Shown here: one piece after another, positions 30,081 to 41,644 of the stretch
Position numbering within the stretch: the stretch's first letter is position 1
Layout of the letters: each line of letters begins with the position of its first letter
Source: Doryteuthis pealeii
Taxonomy: Eukaryota > Mollusca > Cephalopoda > Myopsida > Loliginidae
NCBI GenBank assembly: GCA_023376005.1
Contig: CM042163.1
Coordinates: 4,965,961 to 5,029,960, forward strand
DNA length: 64,000 bases
Direction of reading: 5' to 3'
Notes under the pieces: generated by a model
What the model saw: the letters and a program-made list of their open reading frames with translations, nothing else
Databases searched by the model: none
Told to the model about the DNA's origin: nothing
Program-made: the position numbers and the translations under genes

Positions 30081-33000
30081 TATTTCGAAAAGACGAAAGA
30101 GAGATATAAAAATCAATTTTTATCCAGAGATATTTTGGGGTTAACCTTTTTACTCATCAATTTATTTTCCTTCCAGAAAATTTCAGATCTGTCAAGATAT
30201 TAAAAAAAAAATGTTGATTAGAATTTTTTGTTTCGGCCACAATCGTTGTTTTGATACAGGATATTTTTTTTTTTTTTTCAAATTAATTCTTTAAAAATTA
30301 AGATTTTCTAACAACCCTGGATTCTATGGGTTATAAAAATGAATCTATTTATGATAATGGAAATTATTTGCTTGAAATTTTATTTTCAGTCTTTTTTATA
30401 ATTTATTTTTCAAAAAGATCAACGAAAGTGCAAAGGGGGCAACAAAAACTCTTCCCTCTCATTCCTGCAGATGAATATAAAAAGAAAAAAAATTGTTCAT
30501 TCGGCCAATATTTTAAATAGATATTTATTTAGAGAAATGAATATTTTCTTAAGTTAATTTCTGCTTTTCTTTTTTTTTTAATCTTTTTTTGACTTGATAT
30601 ATCCCCACCCAAACATGTAAAGTTTACAATAAGAACAAAAAATATTTCATTACAGAATATTTTAGTTAGTTCCCTAAAATAATAAAAACCAAAGTGTTAG
30701 AAGATCAATATTATATCATAAACTGTTTATGATATTTATTTATGATAAACAGATCAAAGATTTAATGACAACTTTTTAATATAACTGATAATTAAGTTAA
30801 TGAAAATAAAGGGCAAAAACGAAATCACTAATTCAAACTTCGTTCAATTTTAAATTAATAACTTTACCTTTTAAAAAAAATCGTTTTAATTAATTGTTAT
30901 TTAGTTAGTCTCTAAAAATATGTAGTACAAAAGTTTGTTTTGTTTTTTTGTTTGTGTTTTTACATTTAGAAGGCATCACGCCATGAAAAATCCAGTTTTG
31001 ATATACGAACATTTTAAAACATCTGATTAAATCATGTGAAGACGTATTCTCCTTGTTCTTCGTCTTCTCTTTGAAGAAAGAGAGAAAGAAAGAAAAGAAA
31101 AAAGCGTGGGCGGGGTGTAAAATGACTGACAGGTGGGGAGAGCTACACGTGGTCATTGTTTTGCACCTGACCCACCAAAGAGATCCAATCAATAAATCAT
31201 CGATCCATCATTTAAGAATTTTCAATTAATCCAATAAACAACTTTGATTCTTTTTTTTTTTTCTTTTTTTCATTTTCTTATTTCAAAAGTTTAACAAATT
31301 CATTAATGACAAAAGATTGTTTTGTTTTGCATTTTCACAGAAAAGATGCAAATTTATTTATTTATTTATTTAGATGCGTGTGTGACAAAACGTAGAATGA
31401 AAAAGTAATTTTGAATTTAAGTTACCCATTAGGTAGGAAAAAAATGTGTTGAAATCTATCAATTTTCTATTGAATAGTTCAATTGATGATAAGTGTTTTT
31501 AGCTATCTGAAGCTATATCTGGGGCGGGGGTCGTATGAAGGAGGGTAGATATGATAAAGGGAAGACTGCAAATTGAGAAAGGGAAAAAAAAAGGACATTA
31601 ATGGTGGTTGTTAACAGCAAAAAAGAAAATAATCTAGAAAAGCAAGCAAACAAGGAAATTTTATACGTTTTGATTCATTTAATATTGTGATTGGGGGTGA
31701 AAGAGGGAAGGGAAATCTGTTGAAAATAAAAGACACTCCTCACAATAAACGACGATAAAAGATTGGTAAATTAAATAGAAATAAATAATAAATGCTTTTT
31801 TTTTTTCTTTTAACTTTATTGGAAGTCGAGTATTTCAAAAATGAAAATCGTGGCAAAAAATAGGTTTAAAAAGGTCAGATTGGTGATGAAAATAATTGCA
31901 GTGTTAAAACTGCAACTGTATGCATGTGAAGGAAGAAAATAGGAATTTGGAAGTCATCCTCATCCTCCTGTTTGATGATGAAGAGGAAAGAGAGAAATAG
32001 AGAGAATTCCCACGGTTTTCAACATAATCCACTGGAAGAAAGGAAGAAGATACTTTTAACACACACGCACTTGAATCTTTTTTTTTTTTTTTTTTCGTTT
32101 CTTTTTGGATTTTCTTTCACTTGCCAGACAAACAAACAAAAAATCTAGAGCACATGGTGGATGTATTATTAGTTAAACAAATAAAAAAGATCTTCCTTGT
32201 CAAAATCCAGAAAAACAAAAATCACTACGTCCACTGAGAAAAGAAAGAAAAGGTTTCATATTTGCCCACCACCCAATACTGTTGGTGTTTTTTGTTTTTC
32301 TTAATTATACAAATAAACGAAATAAATAAATAATTAAACCATCATCATAGGCAAAGAAAAATATAATAATAATTGATACGATTACTACTACACAGAAAAT
32401 AAGCATCTAATAGTTTATTTACATTAAACTATGTTATTGTAAATAAACTTAACGCTATCATGAATTTTTTTAAAAAAGGAGAGGGATTTTCAGTTAAATG
32501 CAAAACTGTGACCAAGCAGTTTTATTTTCTCTCAATAAAATAAAAACTTTTTAAGCCACCCCAAAATGCCCTTTAAATTTAATCCAAAAGATTTTGATCT
32601 GTTTTAGTTTTAAGGACACAGCGAATAGCAACCCACCCACCTGACGAAAAATAAAAATAAAAATTTCTTAAATCTACACATTTGTTGGATTTAAAAAGCC
32701 AAAGTGGAAAAATAACACAAACATATCTTATAGATTTATTATATAACATTCTTTTATCTTTTTTAAATAAACCATATTAAACATCTTATAAGAGTCAGCT
32801 GTTAATTTAAGTCATTTATTTTTAACTGTAAAAACTGAGCAATATTGCACTACTAAATCTCCTCAAATGCTGCATCGTCAGTAAAACTCAGAGTCAAAAT
32901 GATAAATGACAATTGCAGAGAAAAAGGGAAAAGTTGGTCAGTTTTTAGGACAATCATTTTTCAAGTTTAGAATTTACAAAATAAAAAAACTTTCCCCTTT

Positions 33001-33946
33001 TTTTGTACAATAAACAAAAGAAGGACGTAGTTAATTTAATATCCTCATAGCCCTTCCTGGTTCGCCTTTTTTTTTAATCATTAGGCTATGTTGTCTCTGG
33101 AGTTGTAATAAACTAGAAGTTCAACTTAAACCTGGGAAATTAAATTGAAAATTTAAAATGAAAAGATTTAAGTTGACAAACGAACTAAGTATATTTATAA
33201 TTTTGTTTTACTTTTATTTTATTTTTTTTATTTTTTTTCGTGTCACAAGTGTTTTTGTTTTTGTTTTTTGTGATTTATTGTAACAGACTGTAAGAAGCCG
33301 GAAAAATGAATGTTGCTTTTTTCTAATTGTCTGAAAATGGGGGGAAAAAACATTTCTTACTCTGTTTAATAAATTCATTTTAGCTAAACAGCTCAGGTGT
33401 GAACGTGCATTTTAAAAGAAAGAAAAAAATGTTACTTCTGTTTTTCCACCCCAAAAACTTCACACAGCTTTTTTTTTCTTCTCCACCCTCCCCCAATTTG
33501 CAATTAAAGTTACGTGAGGGGGGGAAATATAGGGAACCAAAGATTTTTTTTTTTTTTCATGTTTTTTTTAAACTTTAAAATTTTGAAAAGCTATCTTTCT
33601 TGAAGTATCTTCAAGATTTCAGAATAATTTCACAAAAGCAATCACATGATTCACCACACCTCCAATACCATATTTAATGCAGAAAAATTTTTAATATTTT
33701 CTTTTTCGGTATTTTTGACTTAACTAAATTCTCTATTGATTTTGTTTTCGTCCTCAAAAAAGAAAGGCGTAATTACAATATGAGGCATGGTAAAAATAAA
33801 ATCAATCACCCCTTATTTCCGTACACATGTTGTAGTAGTCGTAAAAAGATACAACTCAACACGGAAGAATATTTCTTAGAAAATATTGAGGGGGGAAAAA
33901 GAAATGTTGACTTAATAATGAATTTATATAATGGGGTAAAACTTTT
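30081..33946. other. Transposon-poor, homopolymer-rich DNA (possible intron 1)
   Basis: In about 3.9 kb I find no copy of the SINE, LINE, K, LTR or hammerhead repeats that crowd the rest of the window. It holds many A and T runs of 8-18 bases. If the exon proposed at 33953-34004 (minus) is real, this would be the start of its first intron. No second exon was recognised, so the gene may continue beyond the left edge. Confidence 0.4.
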
Positions 33947-33952
33947 ACTCAC

Positions 33953-34004
33953 CTACACCGTATTTCTTCTTGTCAGAAGCTGTCCACATATAATCTTCCC
34001 CCAT
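33953..34004 (-). CDS. Candidate first coding exon of an unidentified gene (partial)
   Basis: On the minus strand an ATG at 34004 opens MGEDYMWTASDKKKYGV and then runs into CGGTGTAG|GTGAGTAAAAG, an almost ideal 5' splice donor, at 33953/33952. A TGA lies in the same frame upstream (14 codons before), so the ATG is plausible as the start. Exon length is 52 nt, leaving one base of the next codon. The region lacks transposons and differs in texture from its surroundings. The protein family is not recognised and no later exon was found, so this rests on splice-site and frame evidence alone. The longer plus-strand ORF (33780-34181) overlaps it and is not favoured. Confidence 0.4.
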
Positions 34005-37000
34005 AATAAAATCCTCTGGGTTAAAAAGATGTTTACTCCATTGTCACTTGTTAGGAAAAGTGGTCGCTGTCTTGTCCAGATGACAAGAAAAACAAAAAGA
34101 GGAAAGTCAAAACAAAAAGTAATTGTAGTCCCTAAGGCTTTCCCAGAAAAATCGAAAAACCACAATATTCACAATCGATAAAAAAAAAGTTATAAAAAAA
34201 AAAAAGAAAAGAAAAAAGACTGTGACTAAAAATCCAGTGGTAAATGATATATCAACACTTTTCTTTGGTTCTTCTGTTGAAAGATAAGGAATATCTTATC
34301 TCCTTCGGGGGTTTTTTGGCCCCTTTCTTTTTCCTTTAATTAACCCCAGTTTGAGTTTTTAGTGTGTGTGTTTTTAAGGAGACCGATAATTGAGTTTGAG
34401 CCGCTGAGGATATATCTTCTTTTTCTTTTTCTTTTTTTAATAAAAACGACATGTATCACTCGATCATCCCGTGAAAATAAAAGATCAAGGTTTATAGAAA
34501 CGAAGAAAGAAGACAAATAATAATCCTTTTCTTCTTCTTCTTTTTCTTCTTCAGTGTTTTTCCCCCAATTTTTCCCTTCTTCTTCTTCTTCTTCTTCTTC
34601 TTCCTCCACGTAAAAATCCAGGCTTTTTTCTTTTACATTCCTTCAGATGTCCATATCTGCTCTCTACAACTGGAAAGACACTGCACTAGTAGTAGTTGTG
34701 GTGGTGAATACTTTACACTAATTAGTAGTAATAGTAGCGATCGTAGTCGAGTAAGTAATAGTAGTCGTCGTGGTACTTTGCTGATAATGAATAAAAAAAA
34801 AAGATCGGTTCAACAAGAACAGTCCTGATTATCAACAACAAAATACATGAGGAATTCTTTTTTGGTCGAAGAAGGATGAGCAATACTTACTCTGCTCCTT
34901 AGCAGTTGTTGTGATGATAGTAGTTTTAAAGTATCGGGGGAGGGGGGCGGCGATGCTAATATTAATCAATAATACACAGCAAGTATTAATAGTTAGATAG
35001 TAGTAAGTATGTAGTAATCAGTTTATTAGCTTTAGGCATTTAGCGAAGATCGAACCTGTCACAAACACGATAACCTTCGAAAGAAGATCGCAGGTGGTGG
35101 CCCAAGTCCAGTACACCCACAACAAAAATTACTCGCTTATACAAATTCATTGTAGTGCACCCAGTGAGGATCGAGCTCGGTAGAGGTGGCTTATAAAAAA
35201 TTAATTATTAACCATCAACTTTACTACAGTGGGTGGTAGAGAGTGGAAATATGTTATTGTTTGTGATGATGATGGTGATGATTATTAAAATTATTATTGT
35301 ACTAAACTGGTCGTGGTTACTTTAGTGAAAGTGGTTCAAGCTTTGCTTGGTATGATTAAAAGGCCACACACACACACACAACACAGTAAGGCACTCAAAA
35401 TGCGGGAGGATTGACCTGACTAACAACGGCTTGTGAAACCCGATTGACAATTAACTGGTGCTCTCTCTCTGTTGCTGCAGGTGCTCTTTCTAGTCGTCGT
35501 CGTTACACTGGTTGAAAAATGATGATAACTGCTATAAAGTTGAAAGAATAAGTCGTGGTTGGTGGTGATAGCTGCAATTTCAACACTATCACAGTTCAAG
35601 CGATAATGTTGTTACTAATAACAACAACAATAATGGTTGCAATAGTCAGTGGAGATCCCCAAATTAGTTGTAGCAATACTAGTAGCATTAAACTGTCACC
35701 AGATGTGGTCGCCGTCGTCGTCGTGGTCGTAGTTGTTAGTAGTAGTAATAGTCACAGTAAAAGTAGTAGTAGTAGTTGAAGTTAATTGTTGTTTTGGGTT
35801 CAAATTTCGTTGGACTTGTTTTTTAGTAGATAATAAATACGGAAGTTGTTGAAAGATACATTTTATTAAAAAGAAAAAAAAAATGATAAATAAAGTCGTG
35901 AGTAATTACGCATAAATTTTACTTTAATCTTTAACTTTTACTTTTAGTAAATCACGAATTTTTATAGATAATAAATATTTACTCAATGAGTAAATATTTA
36001 TTTATATAAAATATATTGACTGCTTCTGCTTCTTTGTCAAAAGTAAAAGAAAGAAAAAAAATTTAAATCACAAAATTTTAAAAACAAATAAAATGTAAAT
36101 GAAAAGACTTGTTCAAGCTTTGTAGATTTTTTTTCTGGTTCAGATATGAATAACATTTTTTTTTTTTTTTTTTTTAATTTCAACTTTTTCAGAAAAAAAA
36201 TTTCTTAATTCTAATCTATCTTAGTTTGTTGTCTGGTGACACTTGAAAAAACATTAAAAGTTTCGTTTGATGGTAGACTGTGAATTCAAGGGCGTAAATT
36301 TTGACTATAATTTACTAGAAAGAACTGTAAAAGTGAACTGTTTTCCTATTCCACTAACACCTGTCCGGTAGACTATGGTAAAAATTCACGCCCCTGATAT
36401 AACAGTCTAACCGTTTGATTTTCTGTTTCCACCTACTAACACGGTTTTAACATCACGTAATAAAAATTTCCATTTATCATCTTATTCTTTTTTTACTCCT
36501 CATGTCCTTTTACTTTTACTTTTAAAGAAGGGGAGGGAAGAGGGGGGGATGAGGTAAATAGGGGAATTAGAATACTTTCTTTTTGTTTTCTTCTTTCTTT
36601 CTTTTTTCTTTTATTTCTTCTTTTCTTTTTTTCAGAATAAAATATTTACCTAAAATTTAGGTCCTAAGCAAAATGAAAATGTTTATATTATTAACGTTGA
36701 TATTATTGCTGTTGTTGTTGATGATGTTGATGATGATGATGTTTTACGACAACTACTGAGACTAAATCAATATAATTCTTACTTTTGAAAAATAAATTTT
36801 AAAATGTTGTTTTACATTTTCTATATTTGATTTTAATTTTGTAGGTATTTTATCTTTGACTGTAATTGGAAAATTATGTTTTCTTTTTTGTTTTGTTTAC
36901 TGTTGTTTAAAAAATAGAACAATTGCAATTTAATTATTCCCTTCCCCCTAAATTGAGAAAGTTTTTGTTTGTTTAAATGTCAATTAAATCAATTAAAGAA

Positions 37001-37430
37001 GACAAATTTTCAGATAATTTGGAAATGGTTGGTGAAAAAGAAAAGAGAGAAAAAAAGTTGGTTGTAAACAAAAATTACAAATTTCAATTTGAAAGTTTGA
37101 AAACATTTTTGACTGAAAAATTCAAAAGAAATCTCTCAAATTTGAAACGTTTTTTATTTGAACTTTTAGGACGAATTCTTTTGAGGAATTATTAACTGTT
37201 TAAAAGTGTCAAACTAAAAGGGGATTATATAACTTTATTGATAAAAAAACAAACACCTGATTTCACTTATCAAATTGTCATTTTTATTTATATTATTCTT
37301 TTTTATTTTTATTTTTTATTTATTTTTATTATTTTTTTCTTATCTTTTTTTTTTTGTCAGGAAGAAAATCATTTTAATTTCTGACCAGTTGTTTTGACTT
37401 TTAGTCACAGGAAAATAAATCCGGGTTTAT
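34005..37430. other. Possible 5' UTR/promoter region: triplet repeats, transposon-poor
   Basis: Contains CTT/GAA triplets (34520-34605), GTAGTA and GTCGTC runs (34680-34770, 35480-35520, 35700-35775), CA repeats (35366-35383) and GATGATGTT (36717-36745), but none of the dispersed transposons. Glu-rich (34340-34609 minus) and Val/Ser-rich (35555-35779 plus) ORFs are translations of these triplets. If the 33953-34004 exon is real, this lies upstream of it and could hold the promoter. No core promoter element could be singled out. Confidence 0.35.
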
Positions 37431-37439
37431 ATTTATATA

Positions 37440-37459
37440 AGAGAGAGATAGAGATAGAT

Positions 37460-37492
<33 letters not shown>

Positions 37493-37513
37493 TAGAGAGA
37501 GAGAGAGATAGAT

Positions 37514-37566
<53 letters not shown>
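37440..37566. repeat. (GA)n/(GATA)n microsatellite
   Basis: About 127 bp of GAGA with interspersed GATA units, followed by TTAATTGATTGATTAATTAA repeats. Confidence 0.9.
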
Positions 37567-37569
<3 letters not shown>

Positions 37570-37762
37570 ATTGATTGATTAATTAATTAATTGATTGATT
37601 TTCTTTTTTGATTTGTACATAACGTACAAGGATGAATTTTAATTTTTAAAGATAGTAAGTAGCCCAAAAACATCGACATTTTTTTTTCTTCAATCCCACA
37701 AAAAGTTCACAACAACTTTTTGAGCAATTTCTAAATTAAAGACAAATTAACAAACAATAAAT

Positions 37763-37813
37763 AAATTCTAACTTTCGTATTAGAAATTATTTCTAATACG
37801 AAAGTTAGAATTT
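37763..37813. other. Perfect 51-bp hairpin
   Basis: AAATTCTAACTTTCGTATTA plus GAAA, loop TTA, and the exact reverse complement: 24-bp arms. Comparable in size and perfection to 26411-26460 but unrelated in sequence. It may be a small foldback insertion. Confidence 0.7.
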
Positions 37814-38349
37814 AAAACTTAAGGAATTTGTTTTTATTCCTAAGAAACAAACAGGTTCCTTAGATTTTACTTTTATGATTGTACCTCAAAACTTTTTTTT
37901 TTAATTCTTTTGTTAAAAATTTGAACATTTTCATTTTCTTTTTTTTTTTTTTTTAAGTATTTGTTCGAAGGAATTCTGAGTAGAAATCTTGTAATTGTTC
38001 GGCACGTGATTCTTAATAATACGAGCATCTTTATGTTTGTTGTTTTAATCAGAAGACAACCGGATACAACGTGGTGCACATGACCTGACACATCACGAAA
38101 CTATTTGGTGACGACTGCATTTATAACTCATCATACGTAAAGAAAAGAAAATGTGACACTTCGTGTCTTTTTATTTTACCCCCTAAAAAAGAAACTGTTA
38201 CGCTGTCAGTAATGTAACTTCCTTCTTTGTTGCTGATATTTAAAAAAAGAAAAAGAAAACGAAGGCGAGGAGTTGTTATGGAAACTTCACAAATTAAATG
38301 ATTTTCATGACTTCACACCAAGCTGGATTAACTCAATGTGGGGATTTTG

Positions 38350-38675
38350 TTGTGTAATGGGGCGTCCAGTCAGGATCGAACTTGCTATTCAAAATTTAAA
38401 TTTAAAATTGAAATGGATTACTAATTAGGCCTGAGCCTATTCTAGTATTGACCAGGTTTAAATTCAGAGTTGTTCTTCTCCTAGATTGGTTGCCCAACCA
38501 AGAGCCCAATCTGCCCTACTATTTACCCATAGCTGGAGGGAGAATAGTTGAATTTATAGCTCTCCCAAGGGTATTAGCACTATGTAAACTGTGGCTTCGT
38601 CCAGGAATTGAACTCTGGTCGACGAGTCCATTTCCTACGACTAGCTTGCTAACCATTACACCATGACGGGACGCC
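38350..38675 (-). mobile_element. tRNA-derived SINE (family 1) with intact head
   Basis: On the minus strand the A box TGGTGTAATGG lies near 38653-38663 and the B box AGTTCAATTCC near 38600. The body follows (GCTAATACCCTTGGGAG, CTCCAGCTATGGGTAAA, CTAGGAGAAGAACAACTCTG). A second tRNA-like B box (AAGTTCGATCCTGAC) lies at about 38369-38384, so an older SINE head may be next to it. Confidence 0.65.
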
Positions 38676-38784
38676 TGGAAAGTTTACAAATTAATTTCGG
38701 AAGTAGGGTTTACCCTCCCCACAAATCTATGGTACACAGTTCCTACTCTACTACATGTAAATTTTCACGAATGAGTATTCAAAT

Positions 38785-38788
<4 letters not shown>

Positions 38789-38829
<41 letters not shown>
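38789..38829. repeat. (TA)n tract at the left edge of an inverted-repeat element
   Basis: About 41 bp of pure (TA)n ending exactly where the 104-bp arm starts (38830). A matching (TA)n lies at 39387-39413, beyond the right arm. Confidence 0.9.
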
Positions 38830-38835
<6 letters not shown>

Positions 38836-39354
38836 AAAATTTGAAAAAACAAGTATTCCGAAATTGGGATGAATTTAATAATCGATGTTTAAAACATTTC
38901 GGTTACATTGAACCTTCATCAGGATGTCTCTTGGGGTGAAGAAAATGATGTTTTTATATGTGACAGGAGATGAAAATCTTTTTAGTTATGTAACTGTATT
39001 TGATCAGCGTTTTAATTTTGAAAGGCAAGTCGCGATCTACTCACGCGAAGGTGTCATGACGCGTGACGCCACTCGAAGAAATGCAAAAGACGAGAAAAAG
39101 TATTAATGGACTGATTATTTTTAAGAGAACATAGGGAAACAAAGTGGGAATGATAACTAAATAAATAATTAAATGAAGCCTGGTATTTAGTAATTATTTA
39201 ACACTATTTAACTAGAAACGGAGATATAATAAATAATACATGTCGGTTATCAAGAGACATCCTGATGAAGGTTCAATGTAACCGAAATGTTTTAAACATC
39301 GATTATTAAATTCATCCCAATTTCGGAATACTTGTTTTTTCAAATTTTCTTTAT
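38830..39354. mobile_element. Inverted-repeat element: two identical 104-bp arms, each with a hammerhead
   Basis: The arms 38830-38933 and 39251-39354 are exact reverse complements. Each carries CTGATGA, A, GGTT-CAATGT-AACC (stem II), GAAA, TGTTT-T-AAACA (stem III), TC (UH site) and GAT pairing with ATC before the core (3-bp stem I). The left motif (38881-38925) is on the minus strand and the right one (39259-39303) on the plus strand. The 317-bp centre contains a 60-codon ORF (38924-39106) that begins inside the arm and has no recognised domain. The perfect arms suggest a recent event or ongoing homogenisation. Confidence 0.8.
39259..39303 (+). ncRNA. Hammerhead ribozyme-like motif, right arm
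   Basis: ATC, CTGATGA (39262-39268), A, GGTT...AACC (39270-39283), GAAA (39284-39287), TGTTT/AAACA (39288-39298), TC (39299-39300), GAT. The core is complete. Stem I is only 3 bp by simple pairing and there is one extra A before stem II, so activity is less certain than at 22257 or 13930. The minus-strand twin is at 38881-38925. Confidence 0.65.
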
Positions 39355-39385
39355 ATTGTCGGATTTAATTTCCATATTTACTCCC

Positions 39386-39416
<31 letters not shown>

Positions 39417-39644
39417 CCCTTTCTGGGTCTCCAAATCAGGCTTGGGCTCCCATACGGTCAAGGGCGGTTAGTACACGCTAGCCCTGCTTGAACCTCCAGC
39501 GTATGTTTTCTAACTGGCCTAAAATATCAGCTCACTCACTGCTCCTGTTAGTTTTGCATTAAGGGGGGACACCTGTACAATACTCTTCTGTTGCTTAGCA
39601 ACCCTCTTGCCTCTTCCCTGCAAACTTCAACAAACAATGTGCAT

Positions 39645-40615
39645 TCTGCATTATTTAGATTTTTCCGACTGTTGTCCTCATCTTTATTGTTATATACACA
39701 ACATTTCAATCAATGTACCTTCCAGCCTTCTTCAGGTGTTTCTTGTCAGACTCAGGAACATTCCCCTCCGATCAATCGGCTGGTCACGTGAAGCCCTAGC
39801 ACCTATATGATTGCCCCAACCCTATTGCCCTTATGGCAAGCCCCAACCCTTTTTATCATATGGGTGCTAGGAGGTGGTGGCTGCGGGTCTACATGTCCTG
39901 GTCACGTCAAGCCCTAGCACCTATATGATTACCCCAACCATATTGCCCTTATGGCAAGCCCCAACCCTTTTTATCATATGGGTGCTAGAAGGCGGTGGCT
40001 GCAGGTCTACATGTCCTTGGAATGACGTTAAACTCTATCTGATGGTGAGGTTCCAGTTTTGGAGATTTGGGGAATGTTGGAGCACCCCTTCATCACCATT
40101 GCTCCCTGGTCCACTCTGACCCGGAGTGGTAGTACCTGTTAGGGTCCCATCTATGGGTTAAATAGAAAACATGAGTTTATAAACAAAATTGTATTATCCA
40201 TTAAAAATGAAATTATTTCAAAACTTTGTTAGCATTAAACATTTTTTTTACCAATAGAAGTATTCAGCATAAAATAACCCAAGGGGTTGACATGCCGTAA
40301 AACCCAACCAATCAAACCAAACATCAGGAACCTTCTTGTCGAACTCAGGAGCTTTCATGTCATAATTGGGAGCCATCACAAAACTTTGAACTGAATCCTT
40401 TATTTAATCCAGTGGGATGGATTGTCTTCATTCCAATTATGACATAAAGGTTCCTGAGTCTGACGAGAATTTCCCTGAGTTCAACAAGAAACCCCTGAAG
40501 AAGGCCAGAGGGTACATCAATCGAAATGTTGTGTATATAACAATAAAGATGAGGACAACAGTCTAAAAAATCTAAACAATACAAATTGTCAAGTCTCATC
40601 TAAAAAAATAAATGT
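39645..40615. mobile_element. CTGAAGAAGGC inverted element split by a family K insertion
   Basis: Left end on minus strand at 39655-39745 (CTGAAGAAGGCTGGAAGG, GATTGAAATGTTGTG). Right end on plus strand at 40494-40560 (CTGAAGAAGGCCAGAGGG, AATCGAAATGTTGTGTATAT). The centre is interrupted by a family K copy at 39784-40315. After it, CAGGAACCTTCTTGTCGAAC and CATAATTGGGAGCCATCACA resume sequence shared with the 24.6- and 29.0-kb elements. Confidence 0.55.
39784..40315 (-). repeat. Interspersed repeat family K with an internal duplication
   Basis: This is a long minus-strand copy. GTCACGTGAAGCCCTAGCAC, ATATGATTGCCCCAACC and CCTTTTTATCATATGGGTGC occur twice, about 120 bp apart (39785-39900 and 39902-40020), so one end of the repeat is duplicated. 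The rest (GGGGAATGTTGGAGCACC, GGTCCCATCTATGGGTTAAA, GACATGCCGTAAAACCC) is the standard K sequence. The short ORFs here are not genes. Confidence 0.6.
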
Positions 40616-40714
40616 TCATTCTGTTCATTAACGCTGATATGTCCATCACTAAAAGAATTTTTGTTTTTAATCAACTCCAAATTGGGTCCAGTTGACATTA
40701 CTTTGTCATTGTCT

Positions 40715-41010
40715 GGGCTGGATTTACCAATAGATATAGTAAGCCATTGGCCTAGGGCCCACAGATATCTGGGGTCCCACTGAAACTAATTTTACTCACA
40801 ACCTGCCTGATTATAACCTTGCTTCAAGTGTACACTGGGTATTTCATTATATAATATATTGAAAACCATAAGGGCTGCTCTATGAAACTGCGGCATTTAC
40901 CAATTGATATAGTAAGCCATTGGCCTAGGGCCCCCAGTTATCTGGGGTCCCGCTGAAACTAATTTTTTTCATGTAGTGTACCAGATTATAATCTTGTTTC
41001 AAGTATACAC
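40715..41010 (+). repeat. Tandem pair of a repeat of about 180 bp with hAT-like sequence
   Basis: AGATATAGTAAGCCATTGGC, CTAGGGCCC, ATCTGGGGTCCC, CTGAAACTAATTTT and TCAAGTGTACACTGGGT occur at 40729-40840 and again at 40908-41020. The GGGCTGGATTTACC start is like hAT ends. Confidence 0.55.
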
Positions 41011-41012
41011 TG

Positions 41013-41640
41013 GGTGTTCCGCCACTACCATTCACGTCCATATTTTGTATTACAAACACACCCCCCCCCATCCATACCTACATTAACACATGTTCATACC
41101 GTATACATACATCCATATACACACATACTTACTTATGCTATGACCCCTTTTCACCTACACCATTCTTCTAACCCCCATTCTTCTTCAACTGATTTATTTT
41201 CTCCTAATAACTGCAACCCGCGTGTGTTTTGGGTCCGACACATGACATGCACAAATCACCTTTCTACGTGACTAGATCACGTGAACACTTGGTCCTTTTG
41301 CCACGCTTTTTGAACAATTGCCAGTATTTTCAACAATCGTCAAACAGAAAAGACCCATCCCCGATCTCTGCAGAACACAACACTTTTTTTACCCACTCCT
41401 CTTCTGTACGGTCTGTTGAAAACTTTGAACTTTTCCCCCTTGGTATCATTTTGTAAACTTGTTCGTTTGTGTTCATCAATATATATATATTTATCATTCT
41501 TGTTCATTCCATCGTCTTCAGTTTTTCCTTTATTGTTGCCTTATTTAATCGTTTACTACGCTGTCAAGCAATACAGAATACTGGCTATTTCTGTGACGGA
41601 GAACAAGTACTACTGTACTCATTTAGAAAAAGAGCAAGAC
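41013..41640 (+). other. C-rich unclassified repeat-like region
   Basis: The stretch is pyrimidine-rich on the plus strand, with CCCCCCCCCATCCATACC and ACACATACTTACTTATGC. It gives overlapping ORFs (41014-41271, 41229-41456, 41416-41769) without recognised domains. It may be the untranslated part of a retroelement, but no second copy is in the window. Confidence 0.25.
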
Positions 41641-41644
41641 ATTG

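Noticed and set aside
33780..34181. Longest plus-strand ORF of its region (133 codons)
   Set aside because: No recognised domain or coding-like composition, and it overlaps a better-supported splice-site/ATG arrangement on the other strand.
34340..34609. Glutamate-rich minus-strand ORF (89 codons)
   Set aside because: It is the translation of CTT/GAA triplet repeats and has no other support.
38924..39106. 60-codon ORF inside the ribozyme-bearing inverted element
   Set aside because: Not called as a gene: it is short, has no recognised domain, and starts within the repeat arm. Mentioned only as part of the element.
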